From: Nitrospinota bacterium
Lineage (GTDB): Bacteria; JADFOP01; DATKYB01
Length of the DNA: 26,066 bases
Direction: 5' to 3'
NCBI GenBank assembly: GCA_035528715.1
Contig: DATKYB010000065.1
Span: forward strand, 1-26,066
Part shown: positions 15,413 through 23,669 of the stretch, piece by piece
Position numbering within the stretch: position 1 is the stretch's first letter
Layout: every line of letters starts with the position of its first letter
The notes under the pieces: model-generated
Seen by the model: the letters and a program-made list of their open reading frames with translations, nothing else
The model's database searches: none
Told to the model about the DNA's origin: nothing
Translations under genes and position numbers: made by a program

Positions 15413-17554
15413 CTAACCTATGCTGACCAGCTCAAGCCTCTCTTTCCATTTCTGTTTCAGGGACTCTTTTAAAAATTTAAGAGAGGGATCTTTAAGAAAG
15501 GGGTCCTTTGCTATTAATTCAAAGGCCTCTTTTCTCGCCTCTTCCAGTATCTTGTGGTCTCGTATGATATTAGCATAAATGAGCTCTGGAAGCCCTGATT
15601 GTCTTGTTCCAAAAAACTCCCCTGGCCCCCTTATCTCTAAATCTTTCTCAGCTATAATGAATCCATCTGTGGTTTCTCTAATCGTTTTAAGCCTCCTCTT
15701 CCCCTCTTCGGTTACAGGAAATTTTATCATAAGGATACAGTAAGACTGATAAGGACCTCGTCCCACTCTTCCCCTCATCTGATGAAGCTGCGAAAGGCCG
15801 AATCGTTCAGCATGTTCAATGATCATAACCGATGCATTTGATATGTCCATCCCAACTTCTACAACGGTGGTTGAAACAAGGATATCGATTTCTCTTTCCT
15901 TGAATTTTTTCATGATTTCTTCTTTTTCCTCACTCTTCATTCGCCCATGGAGAAGACCTATTTTAAAGTCAGGGAAAATTTCCTCTTTGAGGTGAGAAGC
16001 CATCTCTGTTGCTGCCTTTAAATCAGAATTCTCAGATTCTTCAACTAAGGGAAAGACAATATAGGCCTGTCTCCCTTTTTCTATCTCCTGTCTTATAAAG
16101 GTATAGACTTCTCTCCTCTTATTATCATAAAAGCCCTTTGTTATAACATTGAGACGGTTTTGAGGCATTTCATCGATTATCGATATATCTAGATCACCAT
16201 AGACTGTCAGGGCTAGGGTTCGGGGTATAGGGGTTGCGGTCATGACTAAAACGTCTGGATTATAACCCTTTTTCTTCAAAGAGGCCCTCTGCATGACTCC
16301 AAATTTGTGCTGTTCATCAACAACAACCAAACCGAGTTTTTTAAACCTAACATCTTCCTGAATCAGGGCGTGGGTGCCAATGATAATATCTTTTTTACCA
16401 TTGAAAATCTCTTCCAAAATCTCTTTCCTTTTCTTTCCTTTCACCCCACTGGTCAACAAGGCAGCTTCTATTCCCAATCTTTTGGAAATTGTTTTTATAT
16501 TGAAATAGTGCTGTTCTGCTAATATCTCTGTAGGAACCATAATAGCCCCTTGATAACCATTTTCTATTGCTCTTAACATGGCCATGAGAGCCACAACGGT
16601 CTTTCCGCACCCTACATCTCCTTGAAGAAGTCTGTTCATGGGATAGGGTCTTTTCATATCTTCATAGATCTCTTTTAATACCTTTTCTTGTGAGGGAGTG
16701 AGTTCAAAAGGGAGGATAGATTTTAACCTGTTTGTTAAGGTATTTTTAGACTCATAAGAAATCCCTCTTTTCTCATTTAATATATCCCGCTTCTTCAACG
16801 CAAGCCCCAGTTCTAAAAGGAAAAGTTCATTAAATATAATTCTTTGGTGAGCACTCGTTTTTCCATTATTTAAAAGAGAGATATCCGATTCTTGAGAAGG
16901 AAAGTGAATCTCCCTTAATGCCTTATCCAAAGGGATTAGACTTCTACTTTTTATTATATAATCAGGAAGGATCTCTGGGTAGAGATGGGCATAGGAATCA
17001 ACAACAATTTTCATCACAGAGCGTATTGTCTTTTGATAAAATCCCTCTGTTAAAGGATAAATGGGAACGATCCTTCCAAGATGCACCAACTCAGGAGTCT
17101 CAGAGTCAAGGATTTCAATATCAGGATGGCGAACTTCCAGACCAAACCCATCATAATTGTCTAATAAAACCTGGCCGCTGACGATAATTCTCTGTCCTTT
17201 TTTATATCGATTAGAAAGATATCTTTCATTAAAATTAAACCATTTGAGCATGAGATGACCTGTATCGTCTCCAACAACAATCTTGAAAATTTTTCTTCTT
17301 GTTCTGGTAAGGGAAATATCTTTGACCAAGATCTTGGCTACAAATGTTTGTAGCTCTCCTGCCTTAAGTTCAGATATATTTTTTAAGTGGGCTCTGTCTT
17401 CATATCTTCTGGGTAAAAAAAACAGGGCATCATTGATGGTCTCAATATTTAGCTTTTTAAAAAACAATGCTCTTTTAGGACCAACCCCTTTAATATATTG
17501 AATCGATTTTTGAAAAATAGATAATGTAGGAGTTGAGCCGAGATTCTCAATCAT
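15413..17554 (-). CDS. recG: ATP-dependent DNA helicase RecG
   Basis: This helicase reverses stalled forks and branch-migrates Holliday junctions. The 713 residues are full length. An N-terminal helix-hairpin region (IKGVGPKRA, 21-29) precedes the wedge/OB domain (about 60-150). The helicase core has the Q motif near 287-289, Walker A GDVGCGKT (312-319), the DEQH box (413-416), TATPIPRT (439-446), motif VI QMRGRVGR (592-599) and the RecG-specific RGPGEFFGTRQSG (642-654). The P-loop Cys replaces the more usual Ser. A weak AGG-type SD precedes the ATG. It lies 106 bases downstream of the DUF1858 gene on the same strand. Confidence 0.98.
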   Translation of the reverse strand: MIENLGSTPTLSIFQKSIQYIKGVGPKRALFFKKLNIETINDALFFLPRRYEDRAHLKNISELKAGELQTFVAKILVKDISLTRTRRKIFKIVVGDDTGHLMLKWFNFNERYLSNRYKKGQRIIVSGQVLLDNYDGFGLEVRHPDIEILDSETPELVHLGRIVPIYPLTEGFYQKTIRSVMKIVVDSYAHLYPEILPDYIIKSRSLIPLDKALREIHFPSQESDISLLNNGKTSAHQRIIFNELFLLELGLALKKRDILNEKRGISYESKNTLTNRLKSILPFELTPSQEKVLKEIYEDMKRPYPMNRLLQGDVGCGKTVVALMAMLRAIENGYQGAIMVPTEILAEQHYFNIKTISKRLGIEAALLTSGVKGKKRKEILEEIFNGKKDIIIGTHALIQEDVRFKKLGLVVVDEQHKFGVMQRASLKKKGYNPDVLVMTATPIPRTLALTVYGDLDISIIDEMPQNRLNVITKGFYDNKRREVYTFIRQEIEKGRQAYIVFPLVEESENSDLKAATEMASHLKEEIFPDFKIGLLHGRMKSEEKEEIMKKFKEREIDILVSTTVVEVGMDISNASVMIIEHAERFGLSQLHQMRGRVGRGPYQSYCILMIKFPVTEEGKRRLKTIRETTDGFIIAEKDLEIRGPGEFFGTRQSGLPELIYANIIRDHKILEEARKEAFELIAKDPFLKDPSLKFLKESLKQKWKERLELVSIG

Positions 17555-17660
17555 CTTGAACCTGTTGATATCTGCTTTATAATATCTGAATTATGAAAAG
17601 CCTGGGAGCTATCCTTCAGCCAAAAAATCTCAATTTTTGAACTGTGCGGATTTGAAAGTT

Positions 17661-17861
17661 TTATTCTTCTTTAAATAAAGCATTGAGGTCTTCTAATAGA
17701 CTCTTACAATCGGCCCCCTGCAGACTTGCTGCATCCTCAATGGTGTCAGAATTGGAAATCAAGCATCCTAAACAATCCATATTATGTTTTTTAAAAACAT
17801 TGATAACATCAGGATGAGACCTTAAGGCTTCATCAATTGACATATCTTTTTTAAACTTCAT
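17661..17861 (-). CDS. DUF1858-domain redox disulfide protein
   Basis: This 66-residue protein matches DUF1858 (PF08984), the small domain also found at the N-terminus of ScdA/RIC-type proteins and next to hybrid-cluster proteins. It has the signature opening, here KDMSIDEALRSHPDVINVFKKHNMDCLGC split over residues 5-33, with the CxxC pair Cys30/Cys33 and a further Cys52. Members are thought to work in thiol redox or metal-cluster handling in anaerobes; the precise function is unknown. GGAG precedes the ATG. It is divergent from rpmB and upstream of recG. Confidence 0.85.
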   Translation of the reverse strand: MKFKKDMSIDEALRSHPDVINVFKKHNMDCLGCLISNSDTIEDAASLQGADCKSLLEDLNALFKEE

Positions 17862-17884
17862 ATTCGCTCCATTTTAAAAAAAGC

Positions 17885-17913
17885 TTGATTTAAGATTTGA
17901 TTTGTGTTAAAAA
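17885..17913 (+). promoter_or_regulatory. Promoter of rpmB with extended -10
   Basis: TTGATT (17885-17890), a 17-base spacer and TAAAAA (17908-17913), preceded by TGT, form an extended -10. Transcription would start near 17920, leaving a leader of about 20 bases with a near-perfect SD. Confidence 0.5.
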
Positions 17914-17941
17914 TTTCTCCTTTTAAAGGAGGTGTTTAACA

Positions 17942-18133
17942 TTGTCAAGAAAATGTGATATCTGTGGTAAGGAACCTCAATTTGGTCATAAAATTAGCCA
18001 TGCCCATAATGTAACAAAGAGAAAATGGTATCCAAATATTCAAAATATAAGAATTATTGTTAATGGCCAGCCTAAAAAGGCAAAAGTATGTACCCAGTGT
18101 ATTAAGTCAGGAAAAATTCAAAAAGCATCTTAA
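17942..18133 (+). CDS. rpmB: 50S ribosomal protein L28 (bL28), TTG start
   Basis: A 63-residue bL28, a structural protein of the large ribosomal subunit. It starts at TTG, since no ATG lies nearby, and AAAGGAGGTG (17925-17934) sits 7 bases before it. [11 protein letters not shown] and GHKISHAHN are the family's N-terminal motifs. Two cysteine pairs, Cys5/Cys8 and Cys50/Cys53, mark the zinc-binding (C+) form. There is no rpmG next to it. The gene converges on rel with an 11-base gap. Confidence 0.97.
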   Translation: MSRKCDICGKEPQFGHKISHAHNVTKRKWYPNIQNIRIIVNGQPKKAKVCTQCIKSGKIQKAS

Positions 18134-18144
18134 GCGTCTCTGTT

Positions 18145-20337
18145 CTAACTTTTAGCCTTCCTTCTCTGTAAAAAGTAATGCTCTTTGACCCTATCTACGC
18201 TGTGTACTGATTTAATCCTACTTATATTTTTAATGACCCTTTGAAGCTGTGCGAGATCAAAAATATCTATCAAAAAGTATATATACGCCTTTTTTCCTTC
18301 TGCTGGCTGAATGTTAGCTTGATTTATATTAACATCACATTCAGATATGGCAGAACTCACCTTTGCCAGAACACCTGGGATGTCATCGGCATAAACAGAG
18401 ATTTTTACTGAGTGAGGTATCTTCTTCTTAACGTCCCAAACAACTCCTATTTTTCTCTCAAGACCATAATTCAGACCAGCAACTGTTGGACAATCTGCCG
18501 TATGAACTGTCACCCCTCTTCCCCTTGTGATATAACCAATAATCTTATCTCCGGGCACTGGATTACAACATTTTGCATAGCGAATAAGGATATCCTCAAC
18601 ACCATTAATCTTAACAGCCCCCTCTCCCTTTCTTTTGGTAAACCTATCTACAATTTTATGTAACTCTGATTTTTCTTTCTTTTTCCATTCTTCTAAGGTC
18701 TTCTCTGGAATGAGTTTTGTTATGATCTGATTTACAGAGATTTTTCCAAAACCTATTTCTGCTAATAGGTCTTCGATTTTTTGAAATCTCAATTTCTCTA
18801 CCAGTTCCTTGAATTCATCTGACTTTAATATCTTTGAAGGTTTGGTCTCGTATTTTTGTAACTCTTTTTCAAGAATTTCTCTGCCTAGAACAATGCTTCT
18901 TTCTTTCTGTTCTTTCTTTATCCATGCTCTTATCTTAGTTTTTGCCCGGGATGTTTTCACAAATCTCAGCCAGTCTCTGCTTGGGACATGGTTCGGGGAT
19001 GTTAAAATTTCTATTATATCTCCATTTTTTAATTTGTATTTTAAAGGGACAATCTTTCCGTTGACCTTAGCACCAACACATTGATTTCCCAAGTCTGTAT
19101 GGATTTGGTAGGCAAAATCTACAGGACTAGCGCCTTCTGACAAGCTCTTCACCTCTCCTTTAGGTGTAAAGACATAAACCTCGTCAGGGAAGAGGTCGAC
19201 CTTAACGGTTTCCATAAACTCCTTTGGATCTTTTAGATCCTGCTGCCATTCTAAGAGCTGTCTTAGCCAGAAGAATTTCTCATCATACTTCTCATCTTTT
19301 TCTTTTCCTTCTTTATAGCGCCAGTGAGCTGCAATACCATATTCTGCTATCTTGTGCATATCCTCGGTTCTAATCTGAAATTCAACTCTTTGTCCCTGAG
19401 GACCTATAATAGTAGTATGGAGGGATTGATACATATTTGCCTTTGGCATGGCTATATAATCTTTAAACCTTCCAGGAACAGGTTTCCATAATGAGTGGAT
19501 AACTCCTAATATAGAATAACAGTTTCTTATGGAATCTGTGGTTATCCTTAGAGCCATCAAGTCATAAACCTGATCAAAAGGAATATCCTGATTCTGCATC
19601 TTTTTATATACACTGAAGATACTCTTCGTCCTTCCTATAGTATTATGACAAATATCAGTCTCCTTTAACTCCTTTTGAACAATATCTTTAACCTTATTTA
19701 TATATTCCTCCCTCTGCTGGATTATTTCATCAATATTTTCTTTGATTTCCATATAGCTCTTTGGATTTAAATAGTTAAAAGAAACGTCTTCTAGCTCCCC
19801 TCTTATCCAGCCAATCCCAAGCCTATTAGCCAAAGGAGCATATATATCCATGGTTTCTCTTGAAGTCCTTAACTGTTTGTCCACTGGAATGAATTGTAAT
19901 GTTTGCATATTATTGAGCCTGTCAGCCAGTTTTATCAAGAGAACCCTGATGTCTTTAGCCATAGCAATCAGCATCTTTCTAAAATTCTCTGCCTGTTTTT
20001 CTTCGCGGCTCGAAAATTTCATCTTCCCCATTTTTGTTACGCCATCAACAAGCGACACCATCTCATCTCCAAAAAGGATTTTTATCTCTTCTAAAGTTGT
20101 GTAACCGTCTTCCACGGTATCATGTAATAACCCTGCTGCAATCGTTATTGAATCCATCTTTAATTTTGCGAGAATTCCAGCGACCTCTAAAGGATGAGAT
20201 ATGTAGGGTTCACCTGAAAGCCTGGTTTGTCCCCTGTGAACCTTTGCAGAATAGATATATGCCCTTTCGATAACATCAAGGTCTGCATCTGGATTGTATG
20301 ATAAAACCCAATCCCTTATATCTTCTATTCTAACCAT
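18145..20337 (-). CDS. rel: Bifunctional (p)ppGpp synthetase/hydrolase, RelA/SpoT family
   Basis: This 730-residue stringent-response enzyme has the full long-RSH architecture. The HD hydrolase domain (about 20-190) has HP at 48-49 and HDTVED at 72-77, so hydrolysis should be active. The synthetase domain (about 230-345) has GRTKSIFSVYKKM and the RFKD motif (290-293); RxKD is the bifunctional form, while EFDD marks RelA-only enzymes. YQSLHTT (303-309) follows, with Met302 where Gly or Leu is usual. Next are TGS (about 384-447), the zinc-finger region with CC at 590-591, and a C-terminal ACT domain (about 642-718). AAAGG serves as SD. It is probably the only long RSH gene in the genome; that is inference. 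tatA lies 97 bases upstream. Confidence 0.96.
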   Translation of the reverse strand: MVRIEDIRDWVLSYNPDADLDVIERAYIYSAKVHRGQTRLSGEPYISHPLEVAGILAKLKMDSITIAAGLLHDTVEDGYTTLEEIKILFGDEMVSLVDGVTKMGKMKFSSREEKQAENFRKMLIAMAKDIRVLLIKLADRLNNMQTLQFIPVDKQLRTSRETMDIYAPLANRLGIGWIRGELEDVSFNYLNPKSYMEIKENIDEIIQQREEYINKVKDIVQKELKETDICHNTIGRTKSIFSVYKKMQNQDIPFDQVYDLMALRITTDSIRNCYSILGVIHSLWKPVPGRFKDYIAMPKANMYQSLHTTIIGPQGQRVEFQIRTEDMHKIAEYGIAAHWRYKEGKEKDEKYDEKFFWLRQLLEWQQDLKDPKEFMETVKVDLFPDEVYVFTPKGEVKSLSEGASPVDFAYQIHTDLGNQCVGAKVNGKIVPLKYKLKNGDIIEILTSPNHVPSRDWLRFVKTSRAKTKIRAWIKKEQKERSIVLGREILEKELQKYETKPSKILKSDEFKELVEKLRFQKIEDLLAEIGFGKISVNQIITKLIPEKTLEEWKKKEKSELHKIVDRFTKRKGEGAVKINGVEDILIRYAKCCNPVPGDKIIGYITRGRGVTVHTADCPTVAGLNYGLERKIGVVWDVKKKIPHSVKISVYADDIPGVLAKVSSAISECDVNINQANIQPAEGKKAYIYFLIDIFDLAQLQRVIKNISRIKSVHSVDRVKEHYFLQRRKAKS

Positions 20338-20434
20338 TGCCTTTATCTTCTTAATTAAGAATATATTGAATGAAAAGTTTTAACCTTAAATGTTTAATCA
20401 TTAATAAAAGATTAGTCATTAATCATGCTTTCTC

Positions 20435-20620
20435 TCATTCATTGTTTTGCTGTTTGTTTTTTGGGGTTACATCTATTTCATCAAGGCTATGGTATGATTT
20501 TTTAAAATTGACTATCATCTCGGCAAGATTCTTCCCTATACCTGTAAGACCCCCTAAACCAAAGACGAGGAGAATAATAAACAATAAAATTATTAATTCC
20601 AAAAGCCCCAATCCAAACAT
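20435..20620 (-). CDS. tatA: Sec-independent (twin-arginine) translocase component TatA-like
   Basis: A 61-residue TatA/TatB-family protein: an N-terminal membrane helix (about 5-20, GLGLLELIILLFIILLV), the FG hinge (20-21), an amphipathic helix with IGKNLAEMIVNFKKS (28-42) and a polar Glu/Asn/Gln-rich tail. TatA oligomers form the pore for folded twin-arginine proteins. After the hinge, most homologues have LPEIG; here it reads LTGIG, a small departure. tatB and tatC are not in the window. GAGG precedes the ATG. The 30-residue ribosomal-type gene lies 93 bases upstream on the same strand. Confidence 0.88.
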   Translation of the reverse strand: MFGLGLLELIILLFIILLVFGLGGLTGIGKNLAEMIVNFKKSYHSLDEIDVTPKNKQQNNE

Positions 20621-20713
20621 TCTAAAATCCCTCTTTCCTCAGGTTATCTTTTAATGCAGGCTTTGGGATGAAGAACATATCTTGAATCCTTTTTATTTTT
20701 ATAAAAAATATTA

Positions 20714-20806
20714 TTACTTTTTCTTTTTGTGTCGAGAACTATTCCTTAATTTCTTGTGTTTATGTTTTCTCATCTTAGCTCTCCTTTTCTTTACAACGCT
20801 CCCCAA
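20714..20806 (-). CDS. bS22/mS38-type small basic ribosomal protein (AURKAIP1/COX24 domain), TTG start
   Basis: This 30-residue gene starts at TTG (20804-20806) with the SD GGGGTGA 5 bases upstream. The protein reads MGSVVKKRRAKMRKHKHKK and then LRNSSRHKKKK. This is the pattern of the bacterial AURKAIP1/COX24 family (PF08213), including mycobacterial bS22 (begins MGSVIKKRRKRM), a small-subunit ribosomal protein related to mitochondrial mS38. Two-thirds of its residues are Lys, Arg or His. It has its own promoter. Automatic gene callers often miss it because of its size and start codon. Confidence 0.88.
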   Translation of the reverse strand: MGSVVKKRRAKMRKHKHKKLRNSSRHKKKK

Positions 20807-20843
20807 TTTAATCACCCCTTTTCATTAATATTTAAATCTATAA

Positions 20844-20872
20844 TATATAGCATATCCAAAATAAGAAGTAAA
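20844..20872 (-). promoter_or_regulatory. Promoter of the bS22-like gene, extended -10
   Basis: On the minus strand, TTTACT (20867-20872), a 17-base spacer ending TGC and TATATA (20844-20849) form an extended -10 promoter. Transcription would start near 20838, about 30 bases before the TTG start. It may also serve tatA and rel downstream. Confidence 0.5.
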
Positions 20873-20973
20873 GTAATCCATTAGAATAAAACCTTTAAAG
20901 TTTGTTTGGAAGCGAAAGCAGGGTAGTCCTTAAAAAATAACTTTTATTTCTTGTTTTTGAGTTGGCTCTTTAC

Positions 20974-22011
20974 CTAATTGACTGCCATTTTAGAGGCTAG
21001 TTTTATAGCATTTATGAGGCTTTTAGGATTGGCTTTATCTTTTCCTACAATATCAAAGGCAGTTCCGTGACCTACTGAAGTTCTTACAATGGGAAGTCCA
21101 ACAGTAACATTAACTCCTTCATCAAAAGAGGTTGTCTTGATTGCTATATGTCCCTGATCATGATACATCGCCACAACCAGATCATATTCACCTCTCATAG
21201 CTCTGTTAAAGATAACATCAGGAGATACCGGACCAGCAACATTGATTCCTTTTTCTCTGGCCACATTAACAGCAGGGATAATCTCTTTTAACTCTTCATC
21301 TCCAAAAATACCACTTTCTCCTGCATGTGGATTTAAACCGGCGACACCAATCCGTGGATTTTTAATACCCAGATCCTGCATGGAATTATATCCCAGATAT
21401 ATTGTTCGTAAAATCCTCTCTTTTTTTATTAACTTACAGGCATCTACCATTGATACATGAAGGGTGACATGAATGACCTTTATATCATCTGTTACCAGCA
21501 TCATAGCAAAGTCTTTAATACCAGTTTTTTCTGCAAATATTTCTGTATGACCCTGATACTTGTACCCAGCTAAATTTATGGCCTCTTTGCTAATTGGAGC
21601 AGTAACCACTGCATCAACATCTTTCTGGATAGCAAATTCAATCGCCTTTTCCACATACCTGACAGAAGCTCCCCCTCCTTCCTTGCTTATCTCTCCCTGT
21701 TTTATATTGTCCAATTGTAAATCCTCAATATCTAAAACATTGATTTTGCTAAAGTTAAAATCAGAATCCCTTAATTCTTTTATAGAATTGAAAAAGACCT
21801 CGTCCCTTATCTTCAGGCTCTTTCGAACATTCTCTAATACAGAAAGGCTACCTATTACCAGGGGATGAGAAACTTCGTATATAACCGGTGTGTGAAGAGC
21901 CTTTATAATAACCTCAGGCCCTATCCCCGCGGGATCACCCATTGTTATTGAAATGATAGGTTTTTTGTTTTTCTCCTTGTACACGCTTGACGATCCTCTA
22001 GTTAAGGTCAT
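20974..22011 (-). CDS. pdxA: 4-hydroxythreonine-4-phosphate dehydrogenase PdxA
   Basis: This NAD-dependent enzyme acts in pyridoxal phosphate synthesis (DXP-dependent route). The 345 residues include ITMGDPAGIGPE (22-33), the three metal-binding histidines His185 (HVTLH), His229 (LNPHAGE) and His284 (MYHDQGH), and VGHGTAFDIVG (313-323) at the active site. The first ATG (22011) has GAGG only 2 bases away, too close for a good SD. A GTG at 21984 has AGAGGA about 9 bases upstream and would remove a non-conserved extension of 9 residues, so it may be the real start. A promoter lies at 22074-22102. Confidence 0.95.
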   Translation of the reverse strand: MTLTRGSSSVYKEKNKKPIISITMGDPAGIGPEVIIKALHTPVIYEVSHPLVIGSLSVLENVRKSLKIRDEVFFNSIKELRDSDFNFSKINVLDIEDLQLDNIKQGEISKEGGGASVRYVEKAIEFAIQKDVDAVVTAPISKEAINLAGYKYQGHTEIFAEKTGIKDFAMMLVTDDIKVIHVTLHVSMVDACKLIKKERILRTIYLGYNSMQDLGIKNPRIGVAGLNPHAGESGIFGDEELKEIIPAVNVAREKGINVAGPVSPDVIFNRAMRGEYDLVVAMYHDQGHIAIKTTSFDEGVNVTVGLPIVRTSVGHGTAFDIVGKDKANPKSLINAIKLASKMAVN

Positions 22012-22073
22012 GGCCTCTTATTTTTATGAGACCCTCTTTGATATTTTGAATACTTCCCTGATATTCTTAATTG

Positions 22074-22102
22074 ATGGTAAAAAAAAGAATATCTTTTGTC
22101 AA
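22074..22102 (-). promoter_or_regulatory. Promoter of pdxA
   Basis: On the minus strand, a perfect TTGACA (22097-22102) and TACCAT (22074-22079) are 17 bases apart. The leader would be about 57 bases. It contains GGTCTC and GAGGCC, which could pair just before the first ATG. Confidence 0.6.
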
Positions 22103-22125
22103 CTTCTAAATGTTTTACTTTTAAT
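22096..22125 (+). promoter_or_regulatory. Promoter of the GNAT-like gene
   Basis: TTGTCA (22096-22101) and TTTAAT (22120-22125) have an 18-base spacer. The -35 overlaps the pdxA -35 on the other strand. An alternative extended -10, TGTTAAAAT, ends at 22147. Confidence 0.4.
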
Positions 22126-22182
22126 ATATCAAATCGTGTGTTAAAATTACTTAACAATAGCTTTCACAGGAGTAATTTAAAA

Positions 22183-22587
22183 ATGGTGGGTTATCCTAAA
22201 GAAGTTGAGTTTATATCTGGGAAAAGGGCTGTTTTGAGAACGGTTGAAATCACGGATAAAGATAAAATTGAGGAGTTTCTTCTTCAGTTTCCTCCAAAAG
22301 AGAAAATTTTTATAAATGAGGCCATAGAAGAATCTAAAACCCTTGAAAACTGGATAAAAGAATCAAAAAATAACATTTTTACTCCTCTTATTGCTGAATT
22401 TAAAGAAAAGATAATAGGAATGGTTTCCTCCTGTAAAGCCAAAAATGCTCCTTCAATAAATTTTAAGAACATGATATTACTTATAGATAACGAGTTTAAA
22501 TCATCTCGTCTCGGTTCTATTCTTTCAAGGGAATTGTTCAGTGAAGTCTTGCTAAAAAGGAAAAAGATGAAAAAGCAAGGCCTTTAA
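22183..22587 (+). CDS. GNAT-like acetyltransferase domain protein, apparently truncated
   Basis: The start is at 22183 because AGGAG (22169-22173 region) precedes it; the frame is open further upstream but without ribosome signals. The 134 residues look like the first part of a GNAT fold: a beta strand with RAVLRTVEITDKDKIEEF, then FTPLIAEFKEKIIGMV (the central strands), then NEFKSSRLGSILSRELF, which resembles the acetyl-CoA pyrophosphate loop. The usual Q/RxxGxG/A is only partly kept (SSRLGS). The protein stops right after that helix, before the last strands and helix of the fold. Other frames beyond the stop give no family-like continuation, so a simple frameshift is unlikely. It may be a decayed gene or a minimal variant. 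It converges on the AmgK-like gene. Confidence 0.55.
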   Translation: MVGYPKEVEFISGKRAVLRTVEITDKDKIEEFLLQFPPKEKIFINEAIEESKTLENWIKESKNNIFTPLIAEFKEKIIGMVSSCKAKNAPSINFKNMILLIDNEFKSSRLGSILSRELFSEVLLKRKKMKKQGL

Positions 22588-22610
22588 TCATCTGCTTTAA
22601 AATTTTTTTA

Positions 22611-23666
22611 TCATGAGAGCTCTTTTATATACTTCGACAGAATCCTTCTTAACTCCTTAAATTCCTTATACTTCTTTAGATTTGTATCGACATATAGGAG
22701 AGTGTTGTCAATATATGGTAGATATCTATCATTATTCTTGCAAACCTTTTGATACGAAAAGGTTCCTACGGCTTTAAGGTTTCTTTGAATAGACATATAA
22801 TCAAAGAGCCTTAAAAATTCATCTCTATCAATCCTTATCTTTTCAATCCTTTCCTTTTCTCTGATATAATAATCGATAAGCTCTTCTCTTACTTTATCTT
22901 CCAAAACAAGATAAGAATCCCTTAAAAGGGATGCCAGGTCATATTGACAGAGACCCATTCTTGCATCTTGAAAGTCTACAATACCTAGCTTATCATTCTT
23001 AACCATTATATTTCTGCCATGATAATCTCTGTGGGTGAATACCTTCTTCTCCTTTGTTAGTATGTTGATAATATTGAGGAAGTTATTTCGAATCTTTTCC
23101 CTATCTTCTTTCTTTATCCTTTTTTGCAATAGCCCTTCTATCATGTGTGTCATAAAAAAATCTAACTCCCACATAAGTTTTTCCACATCAAATTCCAAGG
23201 AGTATGCAACACACTCTTTTCTGTCTGTTTTATCTCCACTTACCTGCATTTTTAAAAGGAGATCAATAGCTCTCTTATAAAACTTGACCTTTACACTCTT
23301 CTTCTCTCTTTTCAACCTCTCTTCCAAGGTCATGGGTCCCAGGTCTTCTAAAAAAATCAATCCTCTCTTTCTGTCATAATAAAAGACATCCGGAACAGGT
23401 ATTCTACATTTTTTAAGATACCTCTGGATATTCAAGAACGGGGGTTCCCCTGATTGATAGGGTTCTTTTAACTTAATGACAATAACAGACCTTTGTATTT
23501 CATCCTTTACTCCAGCGCTACCAAATAATATCCTGTAATATCTCCTGTCAGAGGCATCCCCGAGAAGAGGAGTTATAGTTATATCTTTTACATTCTTATC
23601 ATGAATCTTATTAATTGTGTCTAAGATATAGCGAGGATCAATCTCAAGGTAAGAATCTGCTTTCAT
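22611..23666 (-). CDS. APH-fold sugar kinase, AmgK-like (MurNAc/GlcNAc anomeric kinase type)
   Basis: This 351-residue protein-kinase-like phosphotransferase (PF01636) has GDASDRRYYRI (36-46) as the nucleotide loop region, the catalytic HRDYHGRNIMV (212-222; Asp214, Asn219) and the metal site IVDFQDARMG (229-238). The DFQDA and YDLASLLRD (242-250) stretches match AmgK, which makes MurNAc-1-phosphate for recycling of cell-wall sugar. The gene starts 3 bases after the stop of the TIM-barrel gene, so it is translated from the same message. A MurU-like nucleotidyltransferase lies upstream, as in Pseudomonas amgK-murU. The specificity is inference from motifs and context. Confidence 0.8.
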   Translation of the reverse strand: MKADSYLEIDPRYILDTINKIHDKNVKDITITPLLGDASDRRYYRILFGSAGVKDEIQRSVIVIKLKEPYQSGEPPFLNIQRYLKKCRIPVPDVFYYDRKRGLIFLEDLGPMTLEERLKREKKSVKVKFYKRAIDLLLKMQVSGDKTDRKECVAYSLEFDVEKLMWELDFFMTHMIEGLLQKRIKKEDREKIRNNFLNIINILTKEKKVFTHRDYHGRNIMVKNDKLGIVDFQDARMGLCQYDLASLLRDSYLVLEDKVREELIDYYIREKERIEKIRIDRDEFLRLFDYMSIQRNLKAVGTFSYQKVCKNNDRYLPYIDNTLLYVDTNLKKYKEFKELRRILSKYIKELS

Positions 23667-23669
23667 TTC

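Noticed and set aside
17917-17931. CTCCTTTTAAAGGAG as a hairpin hiding the rpmB ribosome site
   Set aside because: The predicted transcription start (near 17920) removes most of the left arm from the mRNA.
22096-22182. 29-residue N-terminal extension of the GNAT-like protein
   Set aside because: It overlaps the promoter region, has no ribosome site and is not domain-like; AGGAG points to 22183.
22588-22625. Terminator between the GNAT-like and AmgK-like genes
   Set aside because: There is a run of seven T, but the preceding AAAGCA/TGCTTT stem is short with a 15-base loop; not convincing.
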